Assembly (NCBI GenBank): GCA_964528155.1
Contig: CAZGRL010000023.1
Location: 1-47,683 of the forward strand
Length of the DNA: 47,683 bases
Reading direction: 5' to 3'
Source of the DNA: G001797105 sp964528155
Lineage (GTDB): Bacteria; Chloroflexota; Anaerolineae; Anaerolineales; E44-bin32
Shown here: positions 8,063 to 16,550 of the stretch, piece after piece
Numbering within the stretch: position 1 is the stretch's first letter
Layout of the letters: each line of letters starts with the position of its first letter
Program-made: the position numbers and the translations under genes
The notes under the pieces: generated by a model
Told to the model about the DNA's origin: nothing
What the model saw: the letters and a program-made list of their open reading frames with translations, nothing else
Database searches by the model: none

Positions 8063-8112
8063 TCTGCAGGGGTGGCGGCGTTACAGGCCTGGGCGTGGCC
8101 CTGCCAATCGAG

Positions 8113-8535
8113 CTACCTGCCGCTGTCCTCGATGCGGTAAGTGAGGTTCAGGGGCGCCACCTCTCGAAACATGGCGAGCGCCGGACAGTAGCGTTCTTCG
8201 GAGAGCTGGATCGCGCGCTGGACGGCTGCCTCTTCGACCTGCTCCCCAGCTACGACATACTCGATATCGATCTCGGTGAAAACCTTGGGGTGATCCTGCG
8301 CCCTGCGCGTGTGGACCAACACCTCGAAGGCCGATACCCGTTGTCTCTTTTTCGTCAAGATCGATATGACATCCATTGCTGTGCAGCCGGCAATCCCGAC
8401 GGCGATCAACTCCATCGGACGAAAGCCGTCATCCGCACCGCCGACAGAAGAGTCGCCCCCGAGTTTGACGCTGAAGCCGCTTTCGGCTTCGCCTGTGAAC
8501 GATAGGCCCTCGCTCCATCTTACTCTTGCGACCAT
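8113..8535 (-). CDS. OsmC/Ohr-family peroxiredoxin
   Basis: OsmC/Ohr proteins reduce organic hydroperoxides with a reactive thiol pair. The two conserved cysteines are present: C51 in GIAGCTAMDV and C117 in EERYCPAL. The 140 residues fit the family. Both the OsmC branch and the YhfA-like branch are possible, and the latter is close in length. The start has GGAGAA (8542-8547) 6 nt upstream and a promoter further up at 8568-8596. It lies on the same strand as, and downstream of, the sigma/anti-sigma pair, so it is a plausible member of that regulon. Confidence 0.88.
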   Translation of the reverse strand: MVARVRWSEGLSFTGEAESGFSVKLGGDSSVGGADDGFRPMELIAVGIAGCTAMDVISILTKKRQRVSAFEVLVHTRRAQDHPKVFTEIDIEYVVAGEQVEEAAVQRAIQLSEERYCPALAMFREVAPLNLTYRIEDSGR

Positions 8536-8567
8536 ATTGCGTTCTCCATTTGGCGCGACTCGGCCGG

Positions 8568-8596
8568 ATTGTCGTTGATATCTGTTGCAGGGTCAA
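8568..8596 (-). promoter_or_regulatory. Promoter of the OsmC-family gene
   Basis: Reading the minus strand, TTGACC (8596-8591) is followed after 17 bp by GACAAT (8573-8568). The start codon lies 32 nt further on. The -35 box is near-consensus; the -10 box matches four of six positions. The rest of the 8536-8784 gap shows nothing else I recognise. Confidence 0.5.
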
Positions 8597-8784
8597 TCGG
8601 GAGCAACTCCAGGGCTGCGTGTAGCCACCCAGTGCAACGGCCGACGACGCGCGGCAAGCTGCCACCAGGTTGAGAGTGGACTCTTGACCGATGCGCAGCA
8701 GAGATGGAGATCCTCCTGCCGGGGTGGGGAGAGAGCCCAGGCACCGAGCCGGCTTTAAGGCGCGATCGCGTCCGGGCGCCCAGC

Positions 8785-9057
8785 TCAGTCCAAGTTGGCG
8801 TGCGTGTCGAGCAGGTCTTCCAGCTCGAGGCGGCGGAAGAGGCGCAGACGGACTTCCACCGGGAGGACACCTTCGGATGACTGCGCGCGGTAGAGATCGA
8901 TTGTCTTTCGCAGCGTATTGACCATGGCTGTGCAGTCTTCGCATCCGGCCATGTGTTCCTCAATCGCTTTGCATACAGATTCGCTGGCATCATCGTCGAG
9001 GTACTCCGACAGTTGATCCAGCAGGTCATCGCAGGCCGGGGTTCGCTCAGTCATCAT
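8785..9057 (-). CDS. RsrA-like zinc anti-sigma factor
   Basis: The 90-residue soluble protein carries the zinc-binding anti-sigma (ZAS) signature: C9, H35, C39 and C42 (HMAGCEDC). The spacing C-x25-H-x3-C-x2-C is the same as in Streptomyces RsrA (C11, H37, C41, C44), a thiol redox sensor that releases its sigma factor when oxidised. No membrane segment is present, which also fits the cytoplasmic RsrA type rather than a transmembrane anti-sigma. Its ATG overlaps the sigma factor stop codon (ATGA at 9054-9057), so translation is coupled and stoichiometry is likely fixed. Redox sensing is inferred from family knowledge and the Cys/His spacing. Confidence 0.82.
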   Translation of the reverse strand: MMTERTPACDDLLDQLSEYLDDDASESVCKAIEEHMAGCEDCTAMVNTLRKTIDLYRAQSSEGVLPVEVRLRLFRRLELEDLLDTHANLD

Positions 9058-9647
9058 CCCGCCTCGTCCACGCGCTCATCGTAGTATTCCGACAGGCTGT
9101 TTCGCAGATGGAGCCGGGCCCGCATGAGGCGAGTCTTGACGGCCCCCTCCGAGAGGTTCAGGATTTCGGCGGTGTCGGCCGTCGAAAGGCCCTGGATGTC
9201 TCTCAGGACGAAGACGGCTCTCAACGCGCTGGACAGGCTGCCCATGGCCCGGTCGAGTTGGGATTGAGCCTCTGCCGTCATGAAATCCTCTTCCGGCAGG
9301 CAACACCAGTCCTTGAGATCCAGAGGAGTTTCTTCGCCGTTGGCCCCGGGAAGCGGCTCTTCGACCGACACCATCTCGGGATCCCTTTGTCTCAGTCGCA
9401 TCAGAGCCTGATTGGCCGCGATCCGGTACAGCCATGTCCCGAGGGAGGAGCGCCCCTCATAGCCTTCGATGCCACGGAATGCCTGCAGGAAAGTCTCCGG
9501 TAGTGCATCTTCGGCTTCCTGAGGATCCTCGAGCATCCGCAGGCTCAGGCGGTAGAGCCTTGGCGAATACTCTTCAACCATCTGAGCAAACGCCCGACGG
9601 TCGCCGGTCTTGAGAGAATGGATGGAAAGCGTCGAAGATCCTTCCAC
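9054..9647 (-). CDS. ECF-family RNA polymerase sigma factor
   Basis: The 197-residue protein has sigma region 2 at about 25-85 (RLYRLSLRML, AEDALPETFLQAFRG, then SSLGTWLYRIAANQALMRLR) and region 4 at about 130-185 (LDRAMGSLSSALRAVFVLRDI, GLSTADTAEILNLSEGAVKTR with its helix-turn-helix). It lacks regions 1 and 3, as expected of the ECF group. The start is GTG at 9647. Its partner anti-sigma gene overlaps the stop by 4 nt. With the RsrA-like partner and an OsmC gene downstream, a SigR-like thiol-oxidative stress role is the best inference. DALPETF differs from the common D-V-x-Q-E-T-F at one position. Confidence 0.92.
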   Translation of the reverse strand: MEGSSTLSIHSLKTGDRRAFAQMVEEYSPRLYRLSLRMLEDPQEAEDALPETFLQAFRGIEGYEGRSSLGTWLYRIAANQALMRLRQRDPEMVSVEEPLPGANGEETPLDLKDWCCLPEEDFMTAEAQSQLDRAMGSLSSALRAVFVLRDIQGLSTADTAEILNLSEGAVKTRLMRARLHLRNSLSEYYDERVDEAG

Positions 9648-9796
9648 GTCAGCCCGCAGATTATCGCAAACCAGGGCCGCCCGGTTGGTTCGTATCCAAG
9701 AGACTCACGCTTCCGGTTGCCGGGCCGCCTCGGCCGCGATACAGTATAACGCCGTCAAGGACAAGGCAAGGATGGCTGTCCAGAAGGGCTGACCGA

Positions 9797-11380
9797 GTGT
9801 ACCGACGTGTGTTCCGGCTGCTGGAATACGCTGTTCCTTCCGGCGAGATCTTCGTGATCCGCGGAGCTGAAGGTGCATGGTCTCCAATGACGGCCTCGGG
9901 CAAGCCTTTGGACAGGCTCTCGGAGATCCTCGAGCGCGCATCGAGCTCATATGATGTGATTCGCCTCCAAAGCTCGTCCTGGACGCGTGAAAACGAAGGG
10001 CCATCAGGCCAGACGATTGCTGTCCGCCAAGAGGACAATCCGCTGGAACTGGTTGGACTTGTAGGCACCACCGCCTCACCGCTGACGGATCAGCTATACG
10101 AGCTTCTCGTCGAGGCCGCGCCTTTCATCTCCTGGTTGGTGGAGACGGCCCAGCCCTCCGGTGCGCTTCCGAAATCCAGATCCGGTCGACGGCTGGCACC
10201 TGTGAGTGATCGGGCGCCGCGTGGATTGCACCTGGGCGAGTGGATGGCTCTACGCTCGTTGGAGGTGGATGCCTTTGTCAAGCCGTCCAAGAGGATCGGC
10301 GGGGACTTCTTCGAGGTCGTCAGCCTGGGCGAGGATGAAGCGGTGGTCAGTCTGGGCGACGTGTCCGGGAAGGGGCCCCAGGCGGCGCTCCTGGCTGCAC
10401 TTGCCAGAACGGCTTTCCACGCAGCTGTTCGTGAGCATGATGACCCTGCACGGATCTTGTCGACCATGAATGAGATGCTATTGCCGGCGCTCGAGCGGGT
10501 GCAGGCCTTCATCACCGTCGCGGTGGCCCGGCTCGAGTCGAATCCGTTGGCGCTGGCCTATGCCTCCGCCGGCCACGTCGAACCCGTTCTATGGCACGAG
10601 GGGGAAGAGCGCCTTGAGCTTCTACCGGCGACAGGCCTCCCTCTCGGTGTGGCGCCGGAGGCGGCCTATGACAGCGTGAAGGTCGAGCTCGCGCCAGGCA
10701 GCGTCGTCGTTCTCTACTCGGATGGTGTGACCGAGGCCGAGGATCCAGACGGAAAGGTTCTGGGGCTGCAAGGACTTTCGGATATGATTCACGCCTGTCA
10801 TTCGGCAACCGCCACGGCACAAGTCGAGATGATCATCGCCGGCCTGGATGTACACTGTCGCGGCCTGGCATTGAAAGATGATGTCGCCATCCTGCTCGTT
10901 CGAACAGCTCCGCATGAAGCGGGTGAGCGCCGAGTCGTGCCGTTCGTCATCCCGGCAGAGGCCGCGGCTGTGCGCATGCTCGTCGACCTCGCCAGACGGG
11001 AGATACTGTCCGCCGAATCAGTCCCGGAGGGCGAAAGGGCTGAGTTGGCTGATGCCATGGCCACGGCCGTTGCCGAGCTGGCTGCCAACCAGATCGAACA
11101 CGCGTATGGCGGAGACCCCGGCCGAATCCAGGGCCGTCTGACGATCAGCGCCGACCGACTTGAAGCCGATCTGTACGACAGCGGCCTAGAATACGTTGAA
11201 GTCGAGCCGGTCCGATTCGACAGAGAGGATCCTCCCCTGAGAGGGTACGGCCTGAAGATGGTCCGATCTCTGGTGGACGAGTGCAGCTATCGAAGGCTAG
11301 ACGGCTCGCGCAACCACTGGCACTTGGTCAAGCATCTTGATGGAGGAGGCGGAGATGGAGATCGCGGTCACCAGACCTGA
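9797..11380 (+). CDS. RsbU/SpoIIE-type PP2C phosphatase fused to an RsbW-like anti-sigma kinase domain
   Basis: The 527-residue protein combines three parts. Residues 1-140 form an uncharacterised sensory region. Residues of about 150-370 form a SpoIIE-type PP2C phosphatase with metal-binding acidic residues in GGDFFEV (D170), GDVSGKG (D188), YSDGVTE (D309) and KDDVAI (D361-D362). Residues of about 380-520 form a GHKL ATPase of the RsbW/SpoIIAB type, with the N-box AVAELAANQIEHAYG (424-438) and a G-box RGYGLKMV. Phosphatase and kinase arms of a partner switch are therefore on one chain. The start is GTG at 9797, preceded by AGAAGGG. The STAS partner gene overlaps the 3' end by 26 bp. The sigma factor or other target is not identifiable here. 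Confidence 0.9.
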   Translation: MYRRVFRLLEYAVPSGEIFVIRGAEGAWSPMTASGKPLDRLSEILERASSSYDVIRLQSSSWTRENEGPSGQTIAVRQEDNPLELVGLVGTTASPLTDQLYELLVEAAPFISWLVETAQPSGALPKSRSGRRLAPVSDRAPRGLHLGEWMALRSLEVDAFVKPSKRIGGDFFEVVSLGEDEAVVSLGDVSGKGPQAALLAALARTAFHAAVREHDDPARILSTMNEMLLPALERVQAFITVAVARLESNPLALAYASAGHVEPVLWHEGEERLELLPATGLPLGVAPEAAYDSVKVELAPGSVVVLYSDGVTEAEDPDGKVLGLQGLSDMIHACHSATATAQVEMIIAGLDVHCRGLALKDDVAILLVRTAPHEAGERRVVPFVIPAEAAAVRMLVDLARREILSAESVPEGERAELADAMATAVAELAANQIEHAYGGDPGRIQGRLTISADRLEADLYDSGLEYVEVEPVRFDREDPPLRGYGLKMVRSLVDECSYRRLDGSRNHWHLVKHLDGGGGDGDRGHQT

Positions 11381-11705
11381 TCCTGTGAAGGCAACGGTCA
11401 CACCCGTGGGTAGAGTGGATGCAGACACCGGATCGCAGCTCAAGCTCGCATTGCAGGATCTGGCTGCGGATGGGGTCGTGCTGATCGTCGTCGACCTCGA
11501 TCAGGTTGACTTCATGGATAGCTCGGGCTTATCGGCTCTGGTTTCAGGCCTGCGAGCGCTGCGCGAGCGCGACGGATCACTCCTTCTGTGTCGCCCTCAA
11601 CCTCAACCTCTGACTGCTCTGAAACTTACAATGCTTGACCGTGTCTTTCCCATCTTCGCTACGCCGGTGGAGGCGCTCGATTTCGTCCCACCCGACACGC
11701 CATGA
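11355..11705 (+). CDS. STAS-domain anti-anti-sigma factor (SpoIIAA/RsbV family)
   Basis: The 116-residue STAS domain protein is the phospho-switch partner of the upstream kinase/phosphatase. The acceptor site is in DFMDSSGLSAL, with S56 directly after D55 in the same way as S58 of SpoIIAA. The start at 11355 is chosen because GGAGGAGG lies about 6 nt upstream; ATG at 11340 is also in frame. The gene overlaps the upstream one by 26 bp and the two are cotranscribed. No cognate sigma factor gene is adjacent on this strand; the ECF sigma at 9054-9647 is controlled by its own anti-sigma. Confidence 0.9.
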   Translation: MEIAVTRPDPVKATVTPVGRVDADTGSQLKLALQDLAADGVVLIVVDLDQVDFMDSSGLSALVSGLRALRERDGSLLLCRPQPQPLTALKLTMLDRVFPIFATPVEALDFVPPDTP

Positions 11706-11851
11706 CGGAGGGGCCGAGAAATCAGGTCATTGTAGTGTGCTCCAAGGTCGTGTCGGATGCCGAGGATGGGAGTCGCTCTATAACCTCGCGCTACAACGCG
11801 ATTAGGTGACGTCATGGGCACCGGGAATGATGCGCTTGTCGGGCCGGAAAG

Positions 11852-14311
11852 ATGGACGTAGCGCTCCAATCAGATGATCTCGAATTCGTCTTGAGCCTGC
11901 CGACGGGCAGATGGGCGGTGCATTCGCGCAGGCAGGATTTCCCGGACCTCGCGGGCGCCGCGTTCGGGGTTGCCTGGAGCAGGGGACGGGCGCGGCGGAC
12001 CTGGAACGGTGAAATGCGTGGCGCACGCGTAACCGAATTGGGCCTCGACAGAGGCCCCGAAAACCCCAGTCGTTCTCTGTTGATCGAGCTTGACGTAGAC
12101 GGTGAGATCAGCCTGGATCTCGAAATCTCGCTGGGGCTCGATCTTCCGGCCCTGTTATGGCGCGTGCGCGTGGAGAACAGCTCGTCCGAGCCCATCCGCC
12201 TCGAACGGGTCGACATGTTCCGCCTGGGAGGACAGATCAGCATGCCACCCGTGCGAAAGCCGTCATCCGGGCTGCGCTTACAGGCCGGGACCCCGGATCT
12301 GGCGTTCTTCTCGAATGGATGGCAGAGCTGGAGCGTAACTGGCGCCCTTGGCCGTTCAGATCGATTCCCTCGCACCCGCCTCGGTCCCCTCAGTCTGCCG
12401 ATGAGCCGAGGTGCGGTGGCCAGGCAGCCTCATGGCCGCGGCGTTTTCGCATCGGAGATGTTCGGTGTCGTCGGAGATCGGGTCGCTCGTAGCGGTCTTC
12501 TGTTGGGTTTCCTCTCACAACGAGAAACCTTCGGCGGCCTGCGCGTAAATCTTGCGCGGCCGGATCCTGACATCCAGGTTTGGGCGGGAGGCGACGGCGT
12601 CGTGATCGATGCCGGATCAGGCCTCTCGACCGATTGGTGCTGCCTCGAGTTCATCCATCTGGACGACACAGAGCCCATGGGAGGCTATCTGGCTCGCGTG
12701 GCCCGAGCAAATCGAGCCAGGATCTCTGCCAGCAGGCCCATCGGGTGGTGCTCGTGGTATCAGTTCTTCCAGGCGGTCACGGAAGATGATGTTTTCGACA
12801 ACCTGGAATGGGCGCAGGATCACCGTCGACGTATCCCTCTTGATGTGGTCCAGCTCGATGACGGGTTCGCCATTGAAGTTGGGGACTGGTATGAAGCGGC
12901 CCCCGGTTTCCCTTCCGGCCTCCCCACGGTCAGCCGAAAGATCCGTGGGGCTGGCATGGTGCCGGGGATATGGCTGGCGCCGTTCGTAGCCAAGCCCGGT
13001 GCCAGGATCCTCCGGGAACATCCAGATTGGATCTTGAGAAAACCCTCCGGTGCACCGGCCAACGCCGGGTTCATCTGGGATACCTTTACCCGAGCCCTGG
13101 ATGTCACTCATCCAGAAGTGCAGACGCATGTCGAGCGGCTCATGTCGACAGCCGTCTCTGAGTGGGGCTTTGAATACCTCAAGTTGGATTTCCTGTACGC
13201 CGGCGCGTTGCGCGGCGCCCGCTACAACCCTCGTCTCACCCGCGCACAGGCGCTGCGATCGATGCTCGAGCGCATCCGCTCAGCGTCCGGGGACGAGCGG
13301 TTTCTAGTCGGCTGCGGCTGTCCGCTGGGATCAGGGATCGGGATCTTCGACGCCATGCGGATCGGCCCGGATGTCGCCCCTACATGGGAGCCGGTCTATC
13401 GGAGCGTCCATTGGGTCCTTCGGCGAGAGCCCGAGCTGCCTTCCGTTAGGAACGCTGTGCATAACGTCATTACGCGAGCGCCGCTGCACGGGCGGTGGTG
13501 GCTCAACGATCCGGACTGCCTGATTCTGCGCGGCCGCGCCGCCAGCTCGGGAACGGGGTCACACCAGCCTGGATCCGATGACCGGGTGGATGTGGGCGAG
13601 GCCTCCGCCGGTGAGCCCATTCATGCTCCCTCCCATCTCACGTGGGACGAGACCAAGACCCTGGCGACCGTTATCGCCCTTTCCGGGGGAAGTTTCTTCA
13701 TATCGGACCACCTTCCTGATCTGCCCGACGACCGGCTCGAGTGGCTCGCTCGTCTGTTGCCTCCGCTTCCGGCGGGATTCCGCGCCGTAGACTGGTTTGA
13801 CGAAGGACACCCGAAGAAGGTGGTGCTTCCATTGAAAGGCGCGGCCGGCGAATGGCTCCTGGTGGGCCTGATCAACTGGGCCTCTGCGCCCACCGGCGTA
13901 TCGATCGATCTTCGGTCATCGGGGGCCTCAACTCCCTTTGTCCACACGGTAGACTTCTGGAATGAGACTTACCTCTCCATACAGGACGAGTATTTGGAAG
14001 CGAGAAGAATCCCGCCTCACGGTATCCGGCTCTTCGGTCTTCGCTCGAGCGCCGGCCCACAATGGCTCGGGGACACCCTGCACATCTCGCAGGGCCTGGC
14101 CGTTTCGAAGATGAAGCTCATCGGCAGTGGGCTCGACATCGACTTGAATCTGGGCCATCGCGCCGGGGGCAATGTATGGCTCGAGCTTCCTTCGCCACGG
14201 AGCCGCGCATCGTTGGACGGTGAGCCCATAGACCTGGACCACGTCGCCGGGGATGTGTATGTCTGCCAACTAGCATTCGAGGGAACGGGGCGCCTTGAGG
14301 TTCGGTGGTGA
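11852..14311 (+). CDS. Alpha-galactosidase, glycoside hydrolase family 36
   Basis: GH36 enzymes release alpha-linked galactose from raffinose-type oligosaccharides and galactomannans by a retaining mechanism. In this 819-residue protein the (beta/alpha)8 domain has WCSWYQFF, DVVQLDDGFA, VPGIWLAPF, then the nucleophile D446 in YLKLDFLY and the acid/base D507 in IGPDVAPTW. The 61-residue gap between them matches the family. A beta-sandwich region precedes the barrel and another follows it. No signal peptide is seen, so it is probably cytoplasmic and acts on imported sugar. ATG at 11852 is the first start after an in-frame stop at 11828, although GGAAAG sits directly against it. The 146-bp gap upstream holds a possible -10 TATAAC at 11779 without a good -35. 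Confidence 0.88.
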   Translation: MDVALQSDDLEFVLSLPTGRWAVHSRRQDFPDLAGAAFGVAWSRGRARRTWNGEMRGARVTELGLDRGPENPSRSLLIELDVDGEISLDLEISLGLDLPALLWRVRVENSSSEPIRLERVDMFRLGGQISMPPVRKPSSGLRLQAGTPDLAFFSNGWQSWSVTGALGRSDRFPRTRLGPLSLPMSRGAVARQPHGRGVFASEMFGVVGDRVARSGLLLGFLSQRETFGGLRVNLARPDPDIQVWAGGDGVVIDAGSGLSTDWCCLEFIHLDDTEPMGGYLARVARANRARISASRPIGWCSWYQFFQAVTEDDVFDNLEWAQDHRRRIPLDVVQLDDGFAIEVGDWYEAAPGFPSGLPTVSRKIRGAGMVPGIWLAPFVAKPGARILREHPDWILRKPSGAPANAGFIWDTFTRALDVTHPEVQTHVERLMSTAVSEWGFEYLKLDFLYAGALRGARYNPRLTRAQALRSMLERIRSASGDERFLVGCGCPLGSGIGIFDAMRIGPDVAPTWEPVYRSVHWVLRREPELPSVRNAVHNVITRAPLHGRWWLNDPDCLILRGRAASSGTGSHQPGSDDRVDVGEASAGEPIHAPSHLTWDETKTLATVIALSGGSFFISDHLPDLPDDRLEWLARLLPPLPAGFRAVDWFDEGHPKKVVLPLKGAAGEWLLVGLINWASAPTGVSIDLRSSGASTPFVHTVDFWNETYLSIQDEYLEARRIPPHGIRLFGLRSSAGPQWLGDTLHISQGLAVSKMKLIGSGLDIDLNLGHRAGGNVWLELPSPRSRASLDGEPIDLDHVAGDVYVCQLAFEGTGRLEVRW

Positions 14312-15569
14312 AAAGGTGAAGCTTCGGAAGCTCCGCGGTCTACTCAATCGTCTGTTCAGCGGGCGATCGCCGTGTAAGGGTATCCTGCTCGCCGTGCCTA
14401 TCTGCCTCGGCCTGGCGTCGGCTTTGATTGGCTGCGCGTCCGAGTTCCCTGCAGCCGAGGCCCCGCAAATCGCCTCGCCATCGCCTCCGTCCTTGCCCTC
14501 GCAGACTGAATCGACAGAGTCTCCAGGCCCATCCTTTCCCTATCCCGCAGCCATTCTCATCTTCGATCCCTCAAACGGAGGATTGGATCTTGTGAGCCAG
14601 GATGGGATCGAATTGGGTGGGATGGGGAAGATCACCTGGTCGGATCCTGATCGACTGCGAGGCACGACGCTCGGCGCGATCGACGGACAATTCGGCAGAG
14701 TGCGGTTTGCCTACCTCACAGCCGGCGACGCCGGACTAAGCCTCAACGTTCGATCATCCATAGGAACCATCACGCTCGGCGAGTTTCCGCTGGATGCGAT
14801 TCTGGCCGGGAGCGTTCCTGCAGGCCTTCTGGCCGTCAGCGATCCGAGCGTGGCCGGGTCAGACGAAGAACCCGAGAGTGCCATCTACGTCATTGATCCA
14901 GCGCGACGCACGGGGCTCGACAAGCCGGCAGTGGAGGGGCTCGCTCCGGGCGCAGTGCCCTTGGTGCTACAGATCGAGGACGGTCGGCCCGGTTCGATCG
15001 TCTACTGCCTGAGCCTTTCGGATGGTCCCACGAGAGAGGACGAACCCTGCTACGGGCTCTATCGGGTCGAACTTGCATCCGGACAGGTCGACCAGATCGT
15101 TTCTGATAACCTGGCAATCGTGGCGCTTTCAACCGATCTGCGAGTCGCCGCATTGGCTTCGAGGGATCGCACCCCGCCTGAGGTACGCGCGCGCAATCTG
15201 GAGACGGGGGCGGAGGTCGTCTTCAGATCGGAAGCCGGCGAACGTGAAGTGCGCCAGGGGGCGTTCTCTCCGGCGGGGACGCGCCTGGCATGGGCCAGCC
15301 TCAGCCATGAAGAGGGCGGTGAGGACACCCTGGCATTGAACTTGGTGTCAACCGCGGGGGGGCCGGTCACGCGGCTGGCGGGTGCCACTCTATCGGAGGC
15401 GGTCGGCGATCAGGTCTCAGACGCCAGGGCCGTGGGCTGGCTCGATGATAGCAGGCTTCTGCTCGAGCTTTCGACGCTCCGGCGATCGGCTCTCTACGTC
15501 CTTCTCCTGGGAGAGGGGAGGATCGACCACATCGCCTCTGGTCGGTTGGCCGGGGTGATCTACCGTTAG
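14295..15569 (+). CDS. Beta-propeller-like surface lipoprotein
   Basis: A basic N-terminus, a hydrophobic run (AVPICLGLASALIGC) and a lipobox cysteine mark a signal peptidase II lipoprotein. A Ser/Pro-rich linker follows and then about 330 residues with repeating short beta units, for example STDLRVAALASRD and FSPAGTRLAWASLS, typical of TolB/WD40-like propellers. The family assignment is by pattern only; no enzyme motif is visible. TTG at 14295 overlaps the alpha-galactosidase stop and has GAGGG 11 nt upstream; GTG at 14316 is the alternative. Its coupling to GH36 suggests they are transcribed together, but a shared role is not evident. Confidence 0.7.
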   Translation: MRFGGEKVKLRKLRGLLNRLFSGRSPCKGILLAVPICLGLASALIGCASEFPAAEAPQIASPSPPSLPSQTESTESPGPSFPYPAAILIFDPSNGGLDLVSQDGIELGGMGKITWSDPDRLRGTTLGAIDGQFGRVRFAYLTAGDAGLSLNVRSSIGTITLGEFPLDAILAGSVPAGLLAVSDPSVAGSDEEPESAIYVIDPARRTGLDKPAVEGLAPGAVPLVLQIEDGRPGSIVYCLSLSDGPTREDEPCYGLYRVELASGQVDQIVSDNLAIVALSTDLRVAALASRDRTPPEVRARNLETGAEVVFRSEAGEREVRQGAFSPAGTRLAWASLSHEEGGEDTLALNLVSTAGGPVTRLAGATLSEAVGDQVSDARAVGWLDDSRLLLELSTLRRSALYVLLLGEGRIDHIASGRLAGVIYR

Positions 15570-15689
15570 TCGGTCTCATCGCGTGTAAACTTCTCATGGA
15601 CTTCATGGCCGCGGGCATCGGGGATCGGGAGACGTGCCCGTTTGCCATCGCTCTGACGACCAAACGGTGAACACACCTGTGGAGCGACG

Positions 15690-16550
15690 TTGCCGGACTT
15701 AACGATCGATCAAACAATCGGCCTGCTCTCTGTCTTCCTCCTCCTGGGTCTGGCCCTGGCGATCTGGATCGGATGGCGGGAGTTGCAGGCGGCTCGCCGG
15801 CTTCCATTCTTCTTGCTCAGGAGGGAGCGGATTGGGCGCGCCTGGCGCCTGATGTTGATCGGGGCGATCTTCGGCCTGGCAGCCGCAGCGGTGCACCTGT
15901 TCGGGCGTCAGGCGGCCTACCAGATCTTCCCGCCCACGCCTTCGCGAACGCCGACGCCGACCATCACGCCGACCCGGACGATCGCGCCCATCCCGTCAAT
16001 CACGCCGACACCGACGATCACGCCGACGCCGACCATCACACCGACGCCGACCATCACGCCGACGCCACAGATCCCCGAGGCGCTTACGGTGCTCTTCCGG
16101 GAAACAGTGACTCCGCCTGCCGACGCAGCGTTCAGCCCGATCGAAGTGGCCGATTCGCTCGACACCCTGAATCGTGCCATCCGACCGGAAGTCCAGCTGG
16201 AGAATCCCCTGGCCAAGCTCTACGGCGCGTTCACATACAACGACATGCTGGACGGAGCCCGCTGGACTGCCATCTGGTATCGTGGAGATGAGGTGATTTG
16301 CGTTGAGAGCAAGCCATGGGATGGCGGCACAGGAGGCTACGGCTACACCGAGTGCCAGCCTCCGACAGGTTGGCTCGCCGGAGACTATGAGATCCAGATG
16401 TTCATCGGTGAGACATGGAAGGTCTCTGCTCGCTTCAGCGTGACGGGCGAGGCGGTCTCACCAACCCCGACGGCCACGCCCACGGCCACTCCGACGGTTC
16501 CTACGCCCACACCGACGGTCTCCCCCAGCGCCGCCACACCCTCAGGCTAA
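15690..16550 (+). CDS. Membrane-anchored protein with a Pro/Thr repeat stalk
   Basis: The 286-residue protein has two N-terminal hydrophobic segments (about 8-30 and 51-70), a Pro/Thr stalk built from an I-T-P-T-P-T repeat (about 80-130), a globular domain of about 110 residues (LTVLFRETVTPPADAAF to SARFSVTGEA) and a second Pro/Thr tail. The globular part resembles small extracellular domains common in Anaerolineae proteins, but I do not recognise a family. The start is TTG at 15690 with GTGGAG upstream. Its 3' end overlaps the convergent M20 peptidase gene by 9 bp. Confidence 0.6.
   Translation: MPDLTIDQTIGLLSVFLLLGLALAIWIGWRELQAARRLPFFLLRRERIGRAWRLMLIGAIFGLAAAAVHLFGRQAAYQIFPPTPSRTPTPTITPTRTIAPIPSITPTPTITPTPTITPTPTITPTPQIPEALTVLFRETVTPPADAAFSPIEVADSLDTLNRAIRPEVQLENPLAKLYGAFTYNDMLDGARWTAIWYRGDEVICVESKPWDGGTGGYGYTECQPPTGWLAGDYEIQMFIGETWKVSARFSVTGEAVSPTPTATPTATPTVPTPTPTVSPSAATPSG
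15999..16067 (+). repeat. Tandem 18-bp repeat encoding I-T-P-T-P-T
   Basis: The unit ATCACGCCGACGCCGACC recurs nearly perfectly 3.8 times at 15999, 16017, 16035 and 16053. It is in frame and encodes the extracellular stalk, so copy number may vary by slippage. A diverged copy of the motif precedes it at about 15946-15975. Confidence 0.85.

Noticed and set aside
11779..11784. TATAAC as a promoter of the GH36 gene
   Set aside because: There is no -35 match at 16-18 bp and the distance to ATG is long; not listed as a feature.
15946..16070. Tandem repeats resembling a CRISPR array
   Set aside because: The unit is 18 bp, in frame, without spacers, and encodes a Pro/Thr stalk.
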